A DNA stretch of 64,000 nucleotides from Companilactobacillus futsaii JCM 17355 (GCF_001435505.1 NZ_AZDO01000137.1:27822-91821); one strand, 5' to 3'; positions 32,769 to 42,213 are shown, counted from the first letter of the stretch. Program-made: numbers and translations. The notes: generated from the letters alone by a model not told the origin.

Positions 32769-34682
32769 TTATTTATCCGTTTTTTTAATATTTGTTAAAG
32801 GTAAAATCATTGAAATTACTAGGACTACCAAGAGAATCAATCCCATATTGTTACTACCAACAAAGCCTGTTGGTGTCTTGTCGCCTAAAACATTTGTTAC
32901 GTGTAGGATGATACCGATCAAACCAATAATTGAGCCACCAGCAATTAAACCAGACGAAAGACTAACGCCACTTTGAACACGTTTGTCTCTGAGTTCTTTT
33001 TCAGCAGTGATTTTTTCAATCAATAGTTTAATTAAGGCACCAACCAAAATAATTGAAGTTGTAGAAATTGGTAGATAGAATCCTAAAGCTACTGTCATAA
33101 TAGACAAACCTAACATCCAACATACGATAGCCATAACAACACCGATGATGATCATGATCCAAGGAAGATTTCCCGACATGATTCCAGTTGTCAAGGTAGC
33201 AATCAAGTTAGCTTGTGGCATACCAAATGGTGGGTTGGATCCTGTAATCTTCAACTGTGGTTCCAAGATTACTGTAGTACCAACAACAACGATAACACCA
33301 ATCATAGCGGCAATCATGAAGTATCTCATCATTTCATTCTTGTTACCACCAATAACATAGCTAACTTTTTGTGTTTGCATATAAGCACCGCCGACTGAAA
33401 TAGCCGTAACGATGAATACACCGAACAACAAGAGGATTTGATTGTTAGCGTTGCTAGTCCAACCAAAAATCACGAATACTAAAGTCATAATAACCAGTGA
33501 AGCAATCGTCATACCTGATACAGGAGCGTTTGAACAACCAATCGTACCAGCCAAACGAGCCGAAACGATGACGAATAGCAATGCCAAAATAAGTGATAGG
33601 ATTCCGCCAACAATAGCCATTACGATATTACCGGCAATGAAGAATCCAACTACAAAGATAGCAATAACAGCAATTAACAATGACCAAATACCAAGCATAT
33701 TCTTATCATCTGAAGAACTATTTTTAGCATTTAAAGTCTTCTTAATTGAAGTAACGATAACTGGAATCAATTTAACGGCACCAACGATACCACCACAAAG
33801 CATCATTCCGGCACCGATATATTTAGAATACGAACCAGCAACTTGATCAACATTCATCTGATTAACTGCTAACCCAATGTCATTCCAATCCTTAGCGTGA
33901 TTTCCAGCTAATTGAGTAAAGTTTGCAATCAATGGCGTAATTGCAAAATTAGACAAGATAGAGCCCGCAAACATTGTTAAAGCAACATCTAATCCAACAA
34001 CAAAACCAATTCCAGCTAACATTGGATTTACTTCAGTGGACATCTTCCAACGATAGAAAGAATTACCAATATAAGTAATCGTACTGTTGACCCAACCAAA
34101 TACTTGCGTCGTCAACATCGTTAAAATTCCACCGATACCAAAACCGATACCCATGAATTTCAATGAATCACCACCGGCCTCAGAGGCTACTAAAGCTTCT
34201 GAAATAGCCATGGATTCGGGATAGACTAATTTACCATGCTCTTCAACGACCAAGTAATTCTGAACTAGTGAAGATGTCCCAATGGCAAATAAGACCGCTA
34301 AAGCACCTACTAAAACACCGGCGATAAAGTTAACTCGTCCACCAATAACGATAATAGCGGGCAAAACGTAAATCATTCCACTAGCAATGGATTCACCACC
34401 ACTAGACATGCCTTGCATCAAATTCTTTCCTAAGATTCCTTTCTTCTTAGCAAAAGCTGATACAAGTCCAGAACCAATGATTGATCCCGGAATACCAGCA
34501 GCAACTGTCAACCCAGCTTTCATTCCTGAATAAGCTGTTGAAGCGGCAAAAATCACTGCCAAAATTGCACCCATGATCATAACGATAGTATTACCGCCAT
34601 GATTATCTTTATCAGTCACATACGGAACATACTTCTCACCCGAAACTCCTCCGTAGGCTGATTGTGATAGGCTTTTTTTCAT
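32769..34682 (-). CDS. OPT family oligopeptide transporter
   Basis: 637 residues, about 15-16 membrane helices, proton-coupled oligopeptide transporter. The N-terminal SAYGGVSGEKYVPYVTD and the first helix region SGMKAGLTVAAGIPGSIIG are typical. GGGGG precedes the ATG. It is 11 bases before the PqqD-like gene and follows threonine dehydratase by 13, so peptide uptake is tied transcriptionally to peptide cleavage and deamination. Confidence 0.93.
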   Translation of the reverse strand: MKKSLSQSAYGGVSGEKYVPYVTDKDNHGGNTIVMIMGAILAVIFAASTAYSGMKAGLTVAAGIPGSIIGSGLVSAFAKKKGILGKNLMQGMSSGGESIASGMIYVLPAIIVIGGRVNFIAGVLVGALAVLFAIGTSSLVQNYLVVEEHGKLVYPESMAISEALVASEAGGDSLKFMGIGFGIGGILTMLTTQVFGWVNSTITYIGNSFYRWKMSTEVNPMLAGIGFVVGLDVALTMFAGSILSNFAITPLIANFTQLAGNHAKDWNDIGLAVNQMNVDQVAGSYSKYIGAGMMLCGGIVGAVKLIPVIVTSIKKTLNAKNSSSDDKNMLGIWSLLIAVIAIFVVGFFIAGNIVMAIVGGILSLILALLFVIVSARLAGTIGCSNAPVSGMTIASLVIMTLVFVIFGWTSNANNQILLLFGVFIVTAISVGGAYMQTQKVSYVIGGNKNEMMRYFMIAAMIGVIVVVGTTVILEPQLKITGSNPPFGMPQANLIATLTTGIMSGNLPWIMIIIGVVMAIVCWMLGLSIMTVALGFYLPISTTSIILVGALIKLLIEKITAEKELRDKRVQSGVSLSSGLIAGGSIIGLIGIILHVTNVLGDKTPTGFVGSNNMGLILLVVLVISMILPLTNIKKTDK

Positions 34683-34695
34683 CTTAATGCACCCC

Positions 34696-35733
34696 CTAAC
34701 CTACAGAATGGTTAGTCGTTACCAAAAAGTGGTCGATATTTTTTGAAACTTGTTCCAAATCGACATTGCCACCGGAAACTAAAGCAACAACTTTCTTATG
34801 ATCTAACCATTTTGAATCGATTTTTTCTGCTTCCAAAGCCGCTGTTGGCAAAGCCCCTGCTCCTTCAGCAACCGTCTTAGTTCTTTGTAATAAATCCCTC
34901 ATGGCTTTAGCAATTTCCTCTTCATTAACCAAAACCATTTCGTCGACTAAGTTCTTAGTAATTGGGAAAGTAATATCTCCTGGTGTGGCAACAGCTGTTC
35001 CGTCGGCTAAAGTCTTGCCTTTACTAAAAGTCATTAACTTATTAGCTTGATAAGATGCCGTCATCCCATGAACATTTTCTGATTGAACACCAACGATGTG
35101 AATATTAGGATTGAATGATTTCAAAGCCGTTGCGATTCCAGAAATCAATCCTCCACCACCGACAGGAACAATAACCGTGTCGACATCCCACATCTGATCA
35201 AGAATTTCTAGTCCAATTGAACCTTGGCCAGCAATAACATCAACGTCATTATATGGATCAACGATTTTGTATCCCTTTTTAGCAGCTTCTTCTTCCATAA
35301 ATTGATGTGCTTCATCAAAATTGTCACCATGTAAGATAACTTTGGCACCATATCCCGCAGTTGCTTCTTGCTTAGCGATTGGAGCACCATGTGGCATGAT
35401 AACAACTGAATCTATTCCTAAAAGATGCGATGTCAAAGCCACTCCTTGAGCATGATTACCAGCCGAAGCCGTAATAACGCCACGTGCTTTTTCAGCGTCA
35501 CTTAAATGATTGATTTTGTTAAAAGCACCTCTAAATTTGAATGATCCAGTTAGTTGCATGTTTTCCAGCTTCAAATAAACTTCCCCATGCGTTACATTAC
35601 GGCTTAAAAACATTGATTGAATCAACGGTGTTACTCGACCTACTTGGTGAATGGAGTGTGCTGCTGCTTCAATATCTCTCATACAAACGGGATTTTTAAA
35701 ATCTTTTGAAAGTTTAATATCTTCTGCAGTCAT
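34696..35733 (-). CDS. threonine ammonia-lyase (PLP)
   Basis: 345 residues, fold-type II PLP enzyme converting threonine (and often serine) to 2-oxobutyrate and ammonia. The PLP lysine is in GSFKFRGA; the glycine-rich phosphate loop is VGGGGLISG. There is no C-terminal regulatory ACT pair as in biosynthetic IlvA, so this is the short, catabolic (TdcB-like) type. I use the ATG at 35733, eight bases after GGGGGTGA, rather than the GTG that lies inside that site. Confidence 0.9.
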   Translation of the reverse strand: MTAEDIKLSKDFKNPVCMRDIEAAAHSIHQVGRVTPLIQSMFLSRNVTHGEVYLKLENMQLTGSFKFRGAFNKINHLSDAEKARGVITASAGNHAQGVALTSHLLGIDSVVIMPHGAPIAKQEATAGYGAKVILHGDNFDEAHQFMEEEAAKKGYKIVDPYNDVDVIAGQGSIGLEILDQMWDVDTVIVPVGGGGLISGIATALKSFNPNIHIVGVQSENVHGMTASYQANKLMTFSKGKTLADGTAVATPGDITFPITKNLVDEMVLVNEEEIAKAMRDLLQRTKTVAEGAGALPTAALEAEKIDSKWLDHKKVVALVSGGNVDLEQVSKNIDHFLVTTNHSVG

Positions 35734-35754
35734 CAACTTTTTCACCCCCTATTA

Positions 35755-36861
35755 TTAAATTGCGTCAATTTCTGTAAAATCATAATTCAATGAATTGGCC
35801 AAACCCTTGTTAGTCACTTTACCTTGATAAATATTAATTCCAGACATCAAAGCCTCATCATCTTTGATAGCTTGGTTCAAACCTTTTTCAACAATTTCTA
35901 GCAAATAAGAAATATTGCCACTGGCTAATGCTAATGTGGCGGTTCTTGGAACGGCTCCTGGTTGATTTGGAACAGCGTAGTGAATGATCCCATCTTTGAC
36001 AAAGACTGGATCTTCAATCGTCGTTGGGTGATCAATTGTTTCTACCGTCCCCCCTTGATCGATTGCTACATCAACAATTACACTACCGGGTTTCATCGAT
36101 TTAACCATATCTTCAGTAACTAGTTTTGGTGGTCTAGCCCCGGGAATTAAAATTGTCGAAATGAATAGGTCAGCATTCTTGATGTATTTAGCAAGATTTT
36201 CTTCATTTGAAATAATTCCTTGATAATCCTGTCCTGCAAAATGCTTCTCTAGCCAATCTAAACGTTCTTGCTTAACTTCAAGAATACTTACGTGGCAGCC
36301 CATGTCTAAAGCTAATGTAGCAGCGTTTACAGCAGCATTGCCACCACCTAAAATCACAACGTTACCAGCTTCAACTTCCGGAGTCCCACAAAGTAAAATT
36401 CCTTGTCCGTGATGTTGTGCTTCCAAATAATAAGTTCCCATAATTACTGAACGACGACCGGCAATTGCACTCATTGGAGCCAATAATTGTAATTTATTAT
36501 CTTTAACGATCGTTTCTCCACCAATAGCAGTTGTCTTAGCCTTTATCATTGCTGCAACTGTTTTTGGAGAAGATGCTAGATGTTGGAATCCCCAAACAAT
36601 TTGATTTGGTTTGAAATATTGATATTCTTCTGCATCCGGTTCCTTAACCTTCACAACCAAATCTGCTTCCCAAGTCTTTGCATGACTAACAATTTGTCCG
36701 CCTGCTTCTTGATAATCTTCATTGCTAAAACCAGAACCTACTCCAGCATTTTCTTCAACTAAAACTTCAGCTCCAGCATTTACTAATTTTTGAACATTTT
36801 TTGGTGTAACTCCCACACGTCCTTCACCAGGTTTTTGTTCTTTGACAACGCCAACAATCAT
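35755..36861 (-). CDS. ald: alanine dehydrogenase
   Basis: 368 residues. NAD-dependent interconversion of L-alanine with pyruvate and ammonia. KEQKPGEGRVGVTP near the N-terminus, the substrate lysine in VKVKEP and the nucleotide loop VILGGGNAAVNAA are present. AGGAGG precedes the ATG. It is the first gene of a five-gene operon with threonine dehydratase, OPT transporter, PqqD-like protein and dipeptidase, and has a Crp/Fnr-like palindrome upstream. Confidence 0.93.
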   Translation of the reverse strand: MIVGVVKEQKPGEGRVGVTPKNVQKLVNAGAEVLVEENAGVGSGFSNEDYQEAGGQIVSHAKTWEADLVVKVKEPDAEEYQYFKPNQIVWGFQHLASSPKTVAAMIKAKTTAIGGETIVKDNKLQLLAPMSAIAGRRSVIMGTYYLEAQHHGQGILLCGTPEVEAGNVVILGGGNAAVNAATLALDMGCHVSILEVKQERLDWLEKHFAGQDYQGIISNEENLAKYIKNADLFISTILIPGARPPKLVTEDMVKSMKPGSVIVDVAIDQGGTVETIDHPTTIEDPVFVKDGIIHYAVPNQPGAVPRTATLALASGNISYLLEIVEKGLNQAIKDDEALMSGINIYQGKVTNKGLANSLNYDFTEIDAI

Positions 36862-36933
36862 TATTTATTTTCCTCCTTTACCCTCAATTTCATTTTCATG
36901 TTACCGCCATCATTTACAAAAAACAATCCATTT

Positions 36934-36949
36934 TGTGATAATAATCACA
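36934..36949. promoter_or_regulatory. Crp/Fnr-like palindrome before ald
   Basis: TGTGAT-AATA-ATCACA, a perfect 16-bp palindrome of the TGTGA-N6-TCACA class, 73-88 bases before the ald start codon. Lactic acid bacteria have Crp/Fnr-family regulators of arginine and redox metabolism, but none is encoded in this window. Confidence 0.55.
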
Positions 36950-37304
36950 TCTTTATTTTTGAGAGATTGTGAAGTGTTTACGTTTTATAAACAAATGTAT
37001 TCCTTTTATATCACTGCTTTTGAGCTGTATATTTGTAAAAATTTTTATTTTATGTATTTTATTTACTTGTCTTGTATAAATATAACTATATTTTTCACAT
37101 TTAGTTTTCATAAACTATCATTTTTTATTTTCATATTAGATTTTTTCACTTTAAAAGCTTGATTTAACTCACGGATTATATTTTAAATTAAAGTCTAATT
37201 AATTTTTACTCATAATTTGCTAATTATTAATTGTATAATATGAGCAAACACTTGTTTATCGTAGCAAGTGACATGCCAGTTTAAAAATATTTCACAAAAG
37301 AAAA
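36950..37304. other. very AT-rich gap without a recognisable gene
   Basis: Between the ald upstream region and the beta-glucosidase terminator I see poly-T and poly-A stretches but no frame with a ribosome site and no strong inverted repeat. Confidence 0.5.
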
Positions 37305-37360
37305 CAAAAAGATCCTAACTAGACTTGCAGAATCTTCCTGCATTCCAGTTAGGATTTTTT
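37305..37360. terminator. bidirectional terminator after the beta-glucosidase gene
   Basis: ATCCTAACT and AGTTAGGAT arms, with a GCAG/CTGC inner pair, flanked by A- and T-runs. Confidence 0.75.
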
Positions 37361-37376
37361 GTGGATCAAAATAAAT

Positions 37377-38786
37377 TTAAGCGTATTGAGTTCTTTCGGT
37401 TTCCAAATCGCTCAAATTTTCACCATTAGATTCTATAACTTGTTTAAGCCACCAATAACTCTTCTTTGGAATTCTTTCCATATCTTTCAAATCATGATTG
37501 GTTCGATTAATATAAACTGTTCCATAACGCTTATTCATATTGCCACTAGAACTGGGTATATCTATCAAGCCCCAGCCCAAATAGCCTAAAACTTCGACAC
37601 CGTCTTCAAAAATAGCATCTTTCATTGCTTGAATGTGGTCACGCATATAATCGATTCGTTTGTCATCTTGAATTTCTTGACCATTGTATTCCTCGCTCAT
37701 CCCTATGCCATTTTCAATCGGAAACATCGGTATACTGTATTCGTTGTAAACTTTAGCCAAAATGTCTCTGAAGCCGGCCGGATCAATTTGCCAACCGTAT
37801 TCTGACGTTTCTAAATAAGGATTCTTTTTACTGCCATAATCCAAATACAAATTAGGTACTGTATTGACTGGTACTTTCGTCGAATCAATTGTTTCACTGC
37901 GATAATAACTAAAAGCGATAAAGTCAGAGCTCACTTGAATCAATGCCTCATCATCATTTAATTGATAATCCATCTCAATTTTATGATTTTTAACATAAGT
38001 CATCACTTCATGAGAATAACGTCCATAAATAAAGGCATCAAGTAAGTTACGATTCAAAAATTCATCAATTTTTCGAGCATATAGTACATCTTGAGGGTTA
38101 GACGTAGCTGGATAAACTTCACTGTACGCTAACATTCCACCAATTTGACAATCAGTGTGCTCATGAATAAAGTTAGCTACACCAGCATGAGCTAACATGA
38201 CATGGTGACTGATTTGATATAACTCATCGATTGTTTTGTCACCTTTTAAATAGCCAGAAATATTGAAGGCTTCACTCGTATGATAAAGATTTTGTTCATT
38301 AAAGGTGATCCAATATTTAACTCGATCTCCAAATCTCTTTACCATTTCAGTACCATATCTAACGAAAGCCTTAACTACTGGACGTGACAAAAAACCATTG
38401 TACTTTTGTGCTAAGGCTAGTGGCATGTCGAAATGATACAAACAAATCATTGGTGTAATATTTCTTTTCAAAAGTGCATCGATCATCTTGTCATAAAATT
38501 CGATTCCTTTCTCATTGAAGTTGCCATTCCCCTGCGGATCGACTCTACTCCAAGAAATCTGAAATCGATAAAAATTCATACCTTGACTAGCCATTAAATT
38601 GAAATCTTCCTCAAAGCGATGATACTCGTCGATACCATCTTTCCAATCGGAAGTACCATCAGTAGCTGGTCTGACATCATAAACTGATTTGCCTTTGCCA
38701 TCTAAATCCCATGCACCTTCTGTTTGCATACTAGACGTAGAATTTCCCCAGAAAAAATCCTTTGGTAACTTGCTTGTCATAATCAT
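37377..38786 (-). CDS. GH1 6-phospho-beta-glucosidase
   Basis: 469 residues, TIM-barrel glycosidase. Acid/base Glu in TFNEQNLY and nucleophile Glu in FPIENGIG. The SSSGNMNKRYG segment near the C-terminus supplies the Ser, Lys and Tyr that bind the sugar 6-phosphate in this subgroup, so the substrate is probably a PTS-imported phospho-beta-glucoside. Either ATG at 38786 or the one two codons later could start it. No PTS gene is adjacent. A GntR regulator is divergent, and a cre-like site lies downstream of the promoter. Confidence 0.92.
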   Translation of the reverse strand: MIMTSKLPKDFFWGNSTSSMQTEGAWDLDGKGKSVYDVRPATDGTSDWKDGIDEYHRFEEDFNLMASQGMNFYRFQISWSRVDPQGNGNFNEKGIEFYDKMIDALLKRNITPMICLYHFDMPLALAQKYNGFLSRPVVKAFVRYGTEMVKRFGDRVKYWITFNEQNLYHTSEAFNISGYLKGDKTIDELYQISHHVMLAHAGVANFIHEHTDCQIGGMLAYSEVYPATSNPQDVLYARKIDEFLNRNLLDAFIYGRYSHEVMTYVKNHKIEMDYQLNDDEALIQVSSDFIAFSYYRSETIDSTKVPVNTVPNLYLDYGSKKNPYLETSEYGWQIDPAGFRDILAKVYNEYSIPMFPIENGIGMSEEYNGQEIQDDKRIDYMRDHIQAMKDAIFEDGVEVLGYLGWGLIDIPSSSGNMNKRYGTVYINRTNHDLKDMERIPKKSYWWLKQVIESNGENLSDLETERTQYA

Positions 38787-38800
38787 TCCGCCTCTCTGAT

Positions 38801-38814
38801 TGAATACGCTTTCA
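38801..38814. promoter_or_regulatory. cre-like site before the beta-glucosidase gene
   Basis: TGAATACGCTTTCA differs from the CcpA consensus TGWAARCGYTWNCA mainly at position 5. It lies immediately downstream of the -10 box (TATGAT, 38819-38814), where bound CcpA would block transcription. Confidence 0.45.
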
Positions 38815-38841
38815 TCATATCACAAAAAGTGTTAATGTAAA
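38814..38841 (-). promoter_or_regulatory. beta-glucosidase promoter
   Basis: TTTACA (38841-38836), 16 bases, TATGAT (38819-38814) on the minus strand, about 28 bases before the start codon. Confidence 0.55.
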
Positions 38842-38856
38842 TAACAAATAGCTAAT

Positions 38857-38868
38857 AAGTATATACTT
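38857..38868. promoter_or_regulatory. palindrome, probable GntR/UTRA operator
   Basis: AAGTATATACTT, a perfect 12-bp palindrome in the divergent region, of the GTATATAC type bound by several HutC-family regulators. A second inverted repeat, ATTCATG/CATGAAT (38894-38918), lies closer to the regulator gene. Confidence 0.5.
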
Positions 38869-38936
38869 TTAAAATTAAAAGAAATTTATTCTTATTCATG
38901 ATAAACTTAAGCATGAATAATTAGGGAGATAATGTT

Positions 38937-39659
38937 ATGGCTTACAAATACAAAGAAGTTGCTAATTCTTTACGCGAAGCAATTAAATCTGGTAAATATG
39001 AACCTGGGGAAGGTTTGCCCGATCAAAATCAAATTGCTAAAAATTTTAATACCACTCGTATCACCGTCCATAAAGCACTCCAACTATTGATGGTCGAAGG
39101 AATGATTTATTCTAAACGTGGTGCGGGAACTTTTGTCAGAAAAGATTACGTTGCTGATGACCACAGCAAATTTGGAAAAGTCTCCCCTATCGATAAACCT
39201 TTTGGAGCTACCAAAACTAATGCTGGTAAGTCAGTTACTAGTAAGGTTTTGGAATTATCCGCTCGCATTCCGACTAAAGATGAAGCTGACAAACTACTCA
39301 TCAAACCAACCGAACCAGTGTACGTAATTAGACGGGTGCGTTATGTTAATGGCGTAGTTTTTGCCTATGAGAACACCATCATGCCGACTGCTATTACCAC
39401 ATTAACTGAAGATATTCTCAAGAAATCGATTTACGGTCATATGCAAAAAGAAGGTATGACAATTGAAGGAACTCATCGAATCATTTCTGCGGACAAAGCT
39501 AGTCAAATTGATGTTGAAACCGGCATTGCTCAAGAACTCGGCGAACCAGTTTTGGTTATCAATCAATTAAGTTATTTGGAAGATGGTCAACCATTTGAAA
39601 TCTCTGAGTCTCGCTTCCCTTATAAGACTAGCCGATTGACAGCCGATATAACTTTATAA
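38937..39659 (+). CDS. GntR family regulator (HutC/UTRA type) of the beta-glucosidase
   Basis: 240 residues. Winged helix with LPDQNQIAKNFNTTRITVHKALQLLMVEGMIYSKRGAGTFV, followed by a UTRA domain (VYVIRRVRYVNGVVFAYENTIMP). Divergent from the GH1 gene, so it most likely represses that gene until a phosphorylated beta-glucoside is present. Only distantly similar to the xpk-linked GntR protein; the two operators also differ. AGGGAG precedes the ATG. Confidence 0.9.
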   Translation: MAYKYKEVANSLREAIKSGKYEPGEGLPDQNQIAKNFNTTRITVHKALQLLMVEGMIYSKRGAGTFVRKDYVADDHSKFGKVSPIDKPFGATKTNAGKSVTSKVLELSARIPTKDEADKLLIKPTEPVYVIRRVRYVNGVVFAYENTIMPTAITTLTEDILKKSIYGHMQKEGMTIEGTHRIISADKASQIDVETGIAQELGEPVLVINQLSYLEDGQPFEISESRFPYKTSRLTADITL

Positions 39660-39667
39660 TTTCACAC

Positions 39668-39697
39668 AAAAAGCGCACATAAAAGTGCGCTTTTTTA
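39668..39697. terminator. bidirectional terminator
   Basis: AAAAAGCGCAC/GTGCGCTTTTTT with a 6-base loop. It serves the GntR gene and overlaps the stop codon of the convergent LCP gene. Confidence 0.85.
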
Positions 39698-40717
39698 GTA
39701 CGTATTATTAGTATAGAAAGTTTTATCTAAACCAAATGTGTTGTAATCTGTATCATCTTCATTTTCGAAGAAAGTTTTATTTTTGGCATTCAATTGCGTT
39801 TCAGTATTATCCAAGGTTTGAGTTGATAAGCCTAAATTAGTACGTAATTGATTTGAAGCTTGCTGCATTGTTTCTGTTGGTAAGATTTGATAAGAACTAC
39901 CATTGATCCAAGCATTGCGGCCTTGAAGTTGATTGAAGTCCATCGTCTTGCCACTGTTATGATATTTCAAAATAATCTGATCTATTTGACTAGTAGTTAA
40001 ATCAGTACTGATATCACTGCCTAGATCTTTAATTAAATTAGGTAACTTAGTTAGGTATTTAGGTTGCTCAAGTTTTTTAACTACCGCCCTTAAAATTTGT
40101 TGCTGACGAATTTGACGACCATAATCGCCACGGGGATCTTGATAACGCATTCTAGCGTACGTTAGAGCTTGCTTACCATTCAAATGATGCGTTCCCTTAG
40201 GAATCGTAATTCCATCAAAGGAAACTTTCAAATCACTAGTTACAGTTACGCCACCAACGAAATCGACTGTTTTTTCCAAAGCTTCCATATTGATTGCCAC
40301 ATGATAATCGACTGGAACTCCCAGTAAACTACCTACTGTGTTTTTAGCCATTTTTGATAAGCCAATATTGTAAGCTGCATTAATTTTTTGGACATTCTTT
40401 TCCTTGTCGCCAATCATTTCGGCTAGAGCATCACGTGGAATGGAGTAAGCAACCGTCTTTTTATTTTTGGGGTTCAAAGTTAACAACATCATGGTATCAG
40501 AATTACCACGATCGACACGACCATCAGTTCCTGTATCTGCCCCCAATAGCAAAATAGAAAATGGTTTGCCGTTATTTATTTTACTAGAAACACTTTTCTT
40601 ATTAGTATTTAGAGAATTAAGTGATTGCTGTGTATGATATACAAAAACTCCTCCCGCACCTAAAATCGCTAGTAGAAATACACCAAAAATTATTGAAACT
40701 ATTTTTAACTTTTTCAT
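39695..40717 (-). CDS. LCP family cell-wall protein (LytR-CpsA-Psr)
   Basis: 340 residues. One N-terminal membrane anchor (KIVSIIFGVFLLAILGAGGVFVY) and an extracellular LCP domain: ILLLGADTGTDGRVDRGNSDTMMLLT holds the substrate-binding Asp and Arg, with YSIPRD, and later YARMRYQDPRGDYGRQIRQQ. LCP enzymes transfer teichoic acids or polysaccharides from lipid carriers to peptidoglycan. Monocistronic. Confidence 0.92.
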   Translation of the reverse strand: MKKLKIVSIIFGVFLLAILGAGGVFVYHTQQSLNSLNTNKKSVSSKINNGKPFSILLLGADTGTDGRVDRGNSDTMMLLTLNPKNKKTVAYSIPRDALAEMIGDKEKNVQKINAAYNIGLSKMAKNTVGSLLGVPVDYHVAINMEALEKTVDFVGGVTVTSDLKVSFDGITIPKGTHHLNGKQALTYARMRYQDPRGDYGRQIRQQQILRAVVKKLEQPKYLTKLPNLIKDLGSDISTDLTTSQIDQIILKYHNSGKTMDFNQLQGRNAWINGSSYQILPTETMQQASNQLRTNLGLSTQTLDNTETQLNAKNKTFFENEDDTDYNTFGLDKTFYTNNTY

Positions 40718-40867
40718 TTTTATATCCTATATATTTTCATCTCCCCATTATAAAAGCAAATAAACTTCATTATCAAATTTTTAAGAACATTTTCTCAAAA
40801 TATCGCTTTCATAAATTGAACTGAAATGATAATCTCAACTTATAAGAGTATCTTAGGGGGAATTAAA

Positions 40868-41356
40868 ATGTCAGAATTAGCTGATGCTTTGATCGTAATT
40901 GATATGCAAAAAGCTCTACAATACAGTTATAATTTCAATGGTTTGATTCACAGCATCAATGATCGAATTTCTCTATATCGTCAAGCTAATTTGCCAATAA
41001 TTTTTATTCAACACAATGACCAAGATGTCGTCCGGGGTAGTGATCTATGGCAATTATCAGGGAAACTAGACAAACAAAAAGAAGACATAGTGGTTGAAAA
41101 ATTTCATCCGAATGCCTTCTATCAAACTAATTTAAATAAAGTCTTAATGAATCATAATATTCATACGATCGAACTCTGTGGAGCTCAAACTGAATACTGT
41201 TGCAATGCCACAATCGTCATGGCACACGGCCTTGGCTACAAAATCCTAATGGGACACGATATGACGACTACCTTTGATAATGACTACATGATTGCTGAAG
41301 ATACTATTTCTTTCTTTGAAAACATTTGGAATCAACGTTTCGTTACTTTTCAATAA
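40868..41356 (+). CDS. isochorismatase-like cysteine hydrolase
   Basis: 162 residues from the ATG at 40868, which has AGGGGG seven bases upstream. The catalytic triad residues are recognisable: Asp in ALIVIDMQ, Lys in VVEKFHPNAF, Cys in CGAQTEYCCNATI. The family includes nicotinamidases and related amidases, but the loop that identifies nicotinamidases is not seen. Substrate unknown. Confidence 0.85.
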   Translation: MSELADALIVIDMQKALQYSYNFNGLIHSINDRISLYRQANLPIIFIQHNDQDVVRGSDLWQLSGKLDKQKEDIVVEKFHPNAFYQTNLNKVLMNHNIHTIELCGAQTEYCCNATIVMAHGLGYKILMGHDMTTTFDNDYMIAEDTISFFENIWNQRFVTFQ

Positions 41357-41362
41357 AAAAAT

Positions 41363-41386
41363 AAAAAAGCCGACTCTTTTCGGCTC
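41363..41386 (-). terminator. terminator after the 89-residue protein gene
   Basis: AGCCGA/TCGGCT stem with a six-base loop, followed on the minus strand by T runs (TTTTTTATTTTTT). The plus strand has a weaker T-rich end that may serve the hydrolase gene. Confidence 0.7.
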
Positions 41387-41391
41387 TTCTA

Positions 41392-41661
41392 TTATGCGTA
41401 AGTTACGCCACTGTGAACTAATTCATACCCATTCAAATTTAGTTTGCCTAATACGTGATTGATAACTTTATCTGGAAAACTACCATCCAACTTGTACGCT
41501 AAATAAAACTTTGAAGAATCATCCGATGCAATCCAACGTCCTAACTGCGCCAATTCAGAATAAATTTTTGGATCAAAATCAACCGACCTGCCAAAGTCGA
41601 TGGTGATGATTTCTCCTTCAAACCAACTGATATATTTCAACGTTCTGGGTAAAGTAGCCAT
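41392..41661 (-). CDS. uncharacterised 89-residue protein
   Basis: Small soluble protein, no family recognised. It has alternating hydrophobic strands (KYISWFEGEIITIDFG, KFYLAYKLDGSFPDKVINHVL) suggesting a compact alpha/beta fold, and no signal peptide. AGAAGGG lies ten bases before the ATG. It has its own terminator. Neighbours give no clue. Confidence 0.65.
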   Translation of the reverse strand: MATLPRTLKYISWFEGEIITIDFGRSVDFDPKIYSELAQLGRWIASDDSSKFYLAYKLDGSFPDKVINHVLGKLNLNGYELVHSGVTYA

Positions 41662-41771
41662 GTGTAATCATCCCTTCTGAAGAATTTTGTGACCGTTTTC
41701 ACAGATAAATATAACACCTTTTGAAGGCAAAAAAATATCCGATACCAAAAAAGTATCGGATATTGTAATTT

Positions 41772-42095
41772 TTACATATACTTCTCTAAAGCCATGCGGA
41801 ATTTCTCTTCTGGCTGATAACCAACCATACGTCCTACAACGTTACCATCTTTCTTGATGATAAATGTTGGGATACCTTGGATACCGAAGTTATTAGGAGT
41901 ATCAGGATTGTGATCAACATTCATTGAAGTAAACTTGATCTTATCGCCCAATTCATCTTTAGCAGATAACTTTTCCAAAATTGGATTCATCATCTTACAT
42001 GGAGGACACCAGTCAGCGTTAAAATCTGTAATAACTAGTCCCTTACTTGTCTCGTCGTTGAATGTCTTATCTGATAACTCAGTAATGTTTGCCAT
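41772..42095 (-). CDS. thioredoxin with a CPPC active site
   Basis: 107 residues, complete thioredoxin fold. The active site is WCPPCK instead of the usual WCGPCK; a Pro after the first Cys changes the redox properties in other thioredoxin-like proteins. The cis-Pro is in GIPTF. I use the second of two adjacent ATGs because AGGAGA is seven bases before it. It is divergent from a CsoR-family gene, and a TACCC-N4-GGGTA site lies in its promoter, so it is probably controlled by that regulator and is not the housekeeping thioredoxin. Confidence 0.9.
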   Translation of the reverse strand: MANITELSDKTFNDETSKGLVITDFNADWCPPCKMMNPILEKLSAKDELGDKIKFTSMNVDHNPDTPNNFGIQGIPTFIIKKDGNVVGRMVGYQPEEKFRMALEKYM

Positions 42096-42133
42096 CATTC
42101 AATCTCCTTCTCATATTTCTTATGTACACAATA

Positions 42134-42147
42134 TACCCCCTAGGGTA
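42134..42147. promoter_or_regulatory. CsoR-family operator at trx
   Basis: TACCCCCTAGGGTA, arms TACCC/GGGTA with four central bases, 39 bases before the thioredoxin start codon. Confidence 0.7.
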
Positions 42148-42213
42148 AAATCATGCAACTATTTTGTTTTAGCAATATCTTTAAGATTAAAAAAGCAATT
42201 ATTTGCGACCCGT

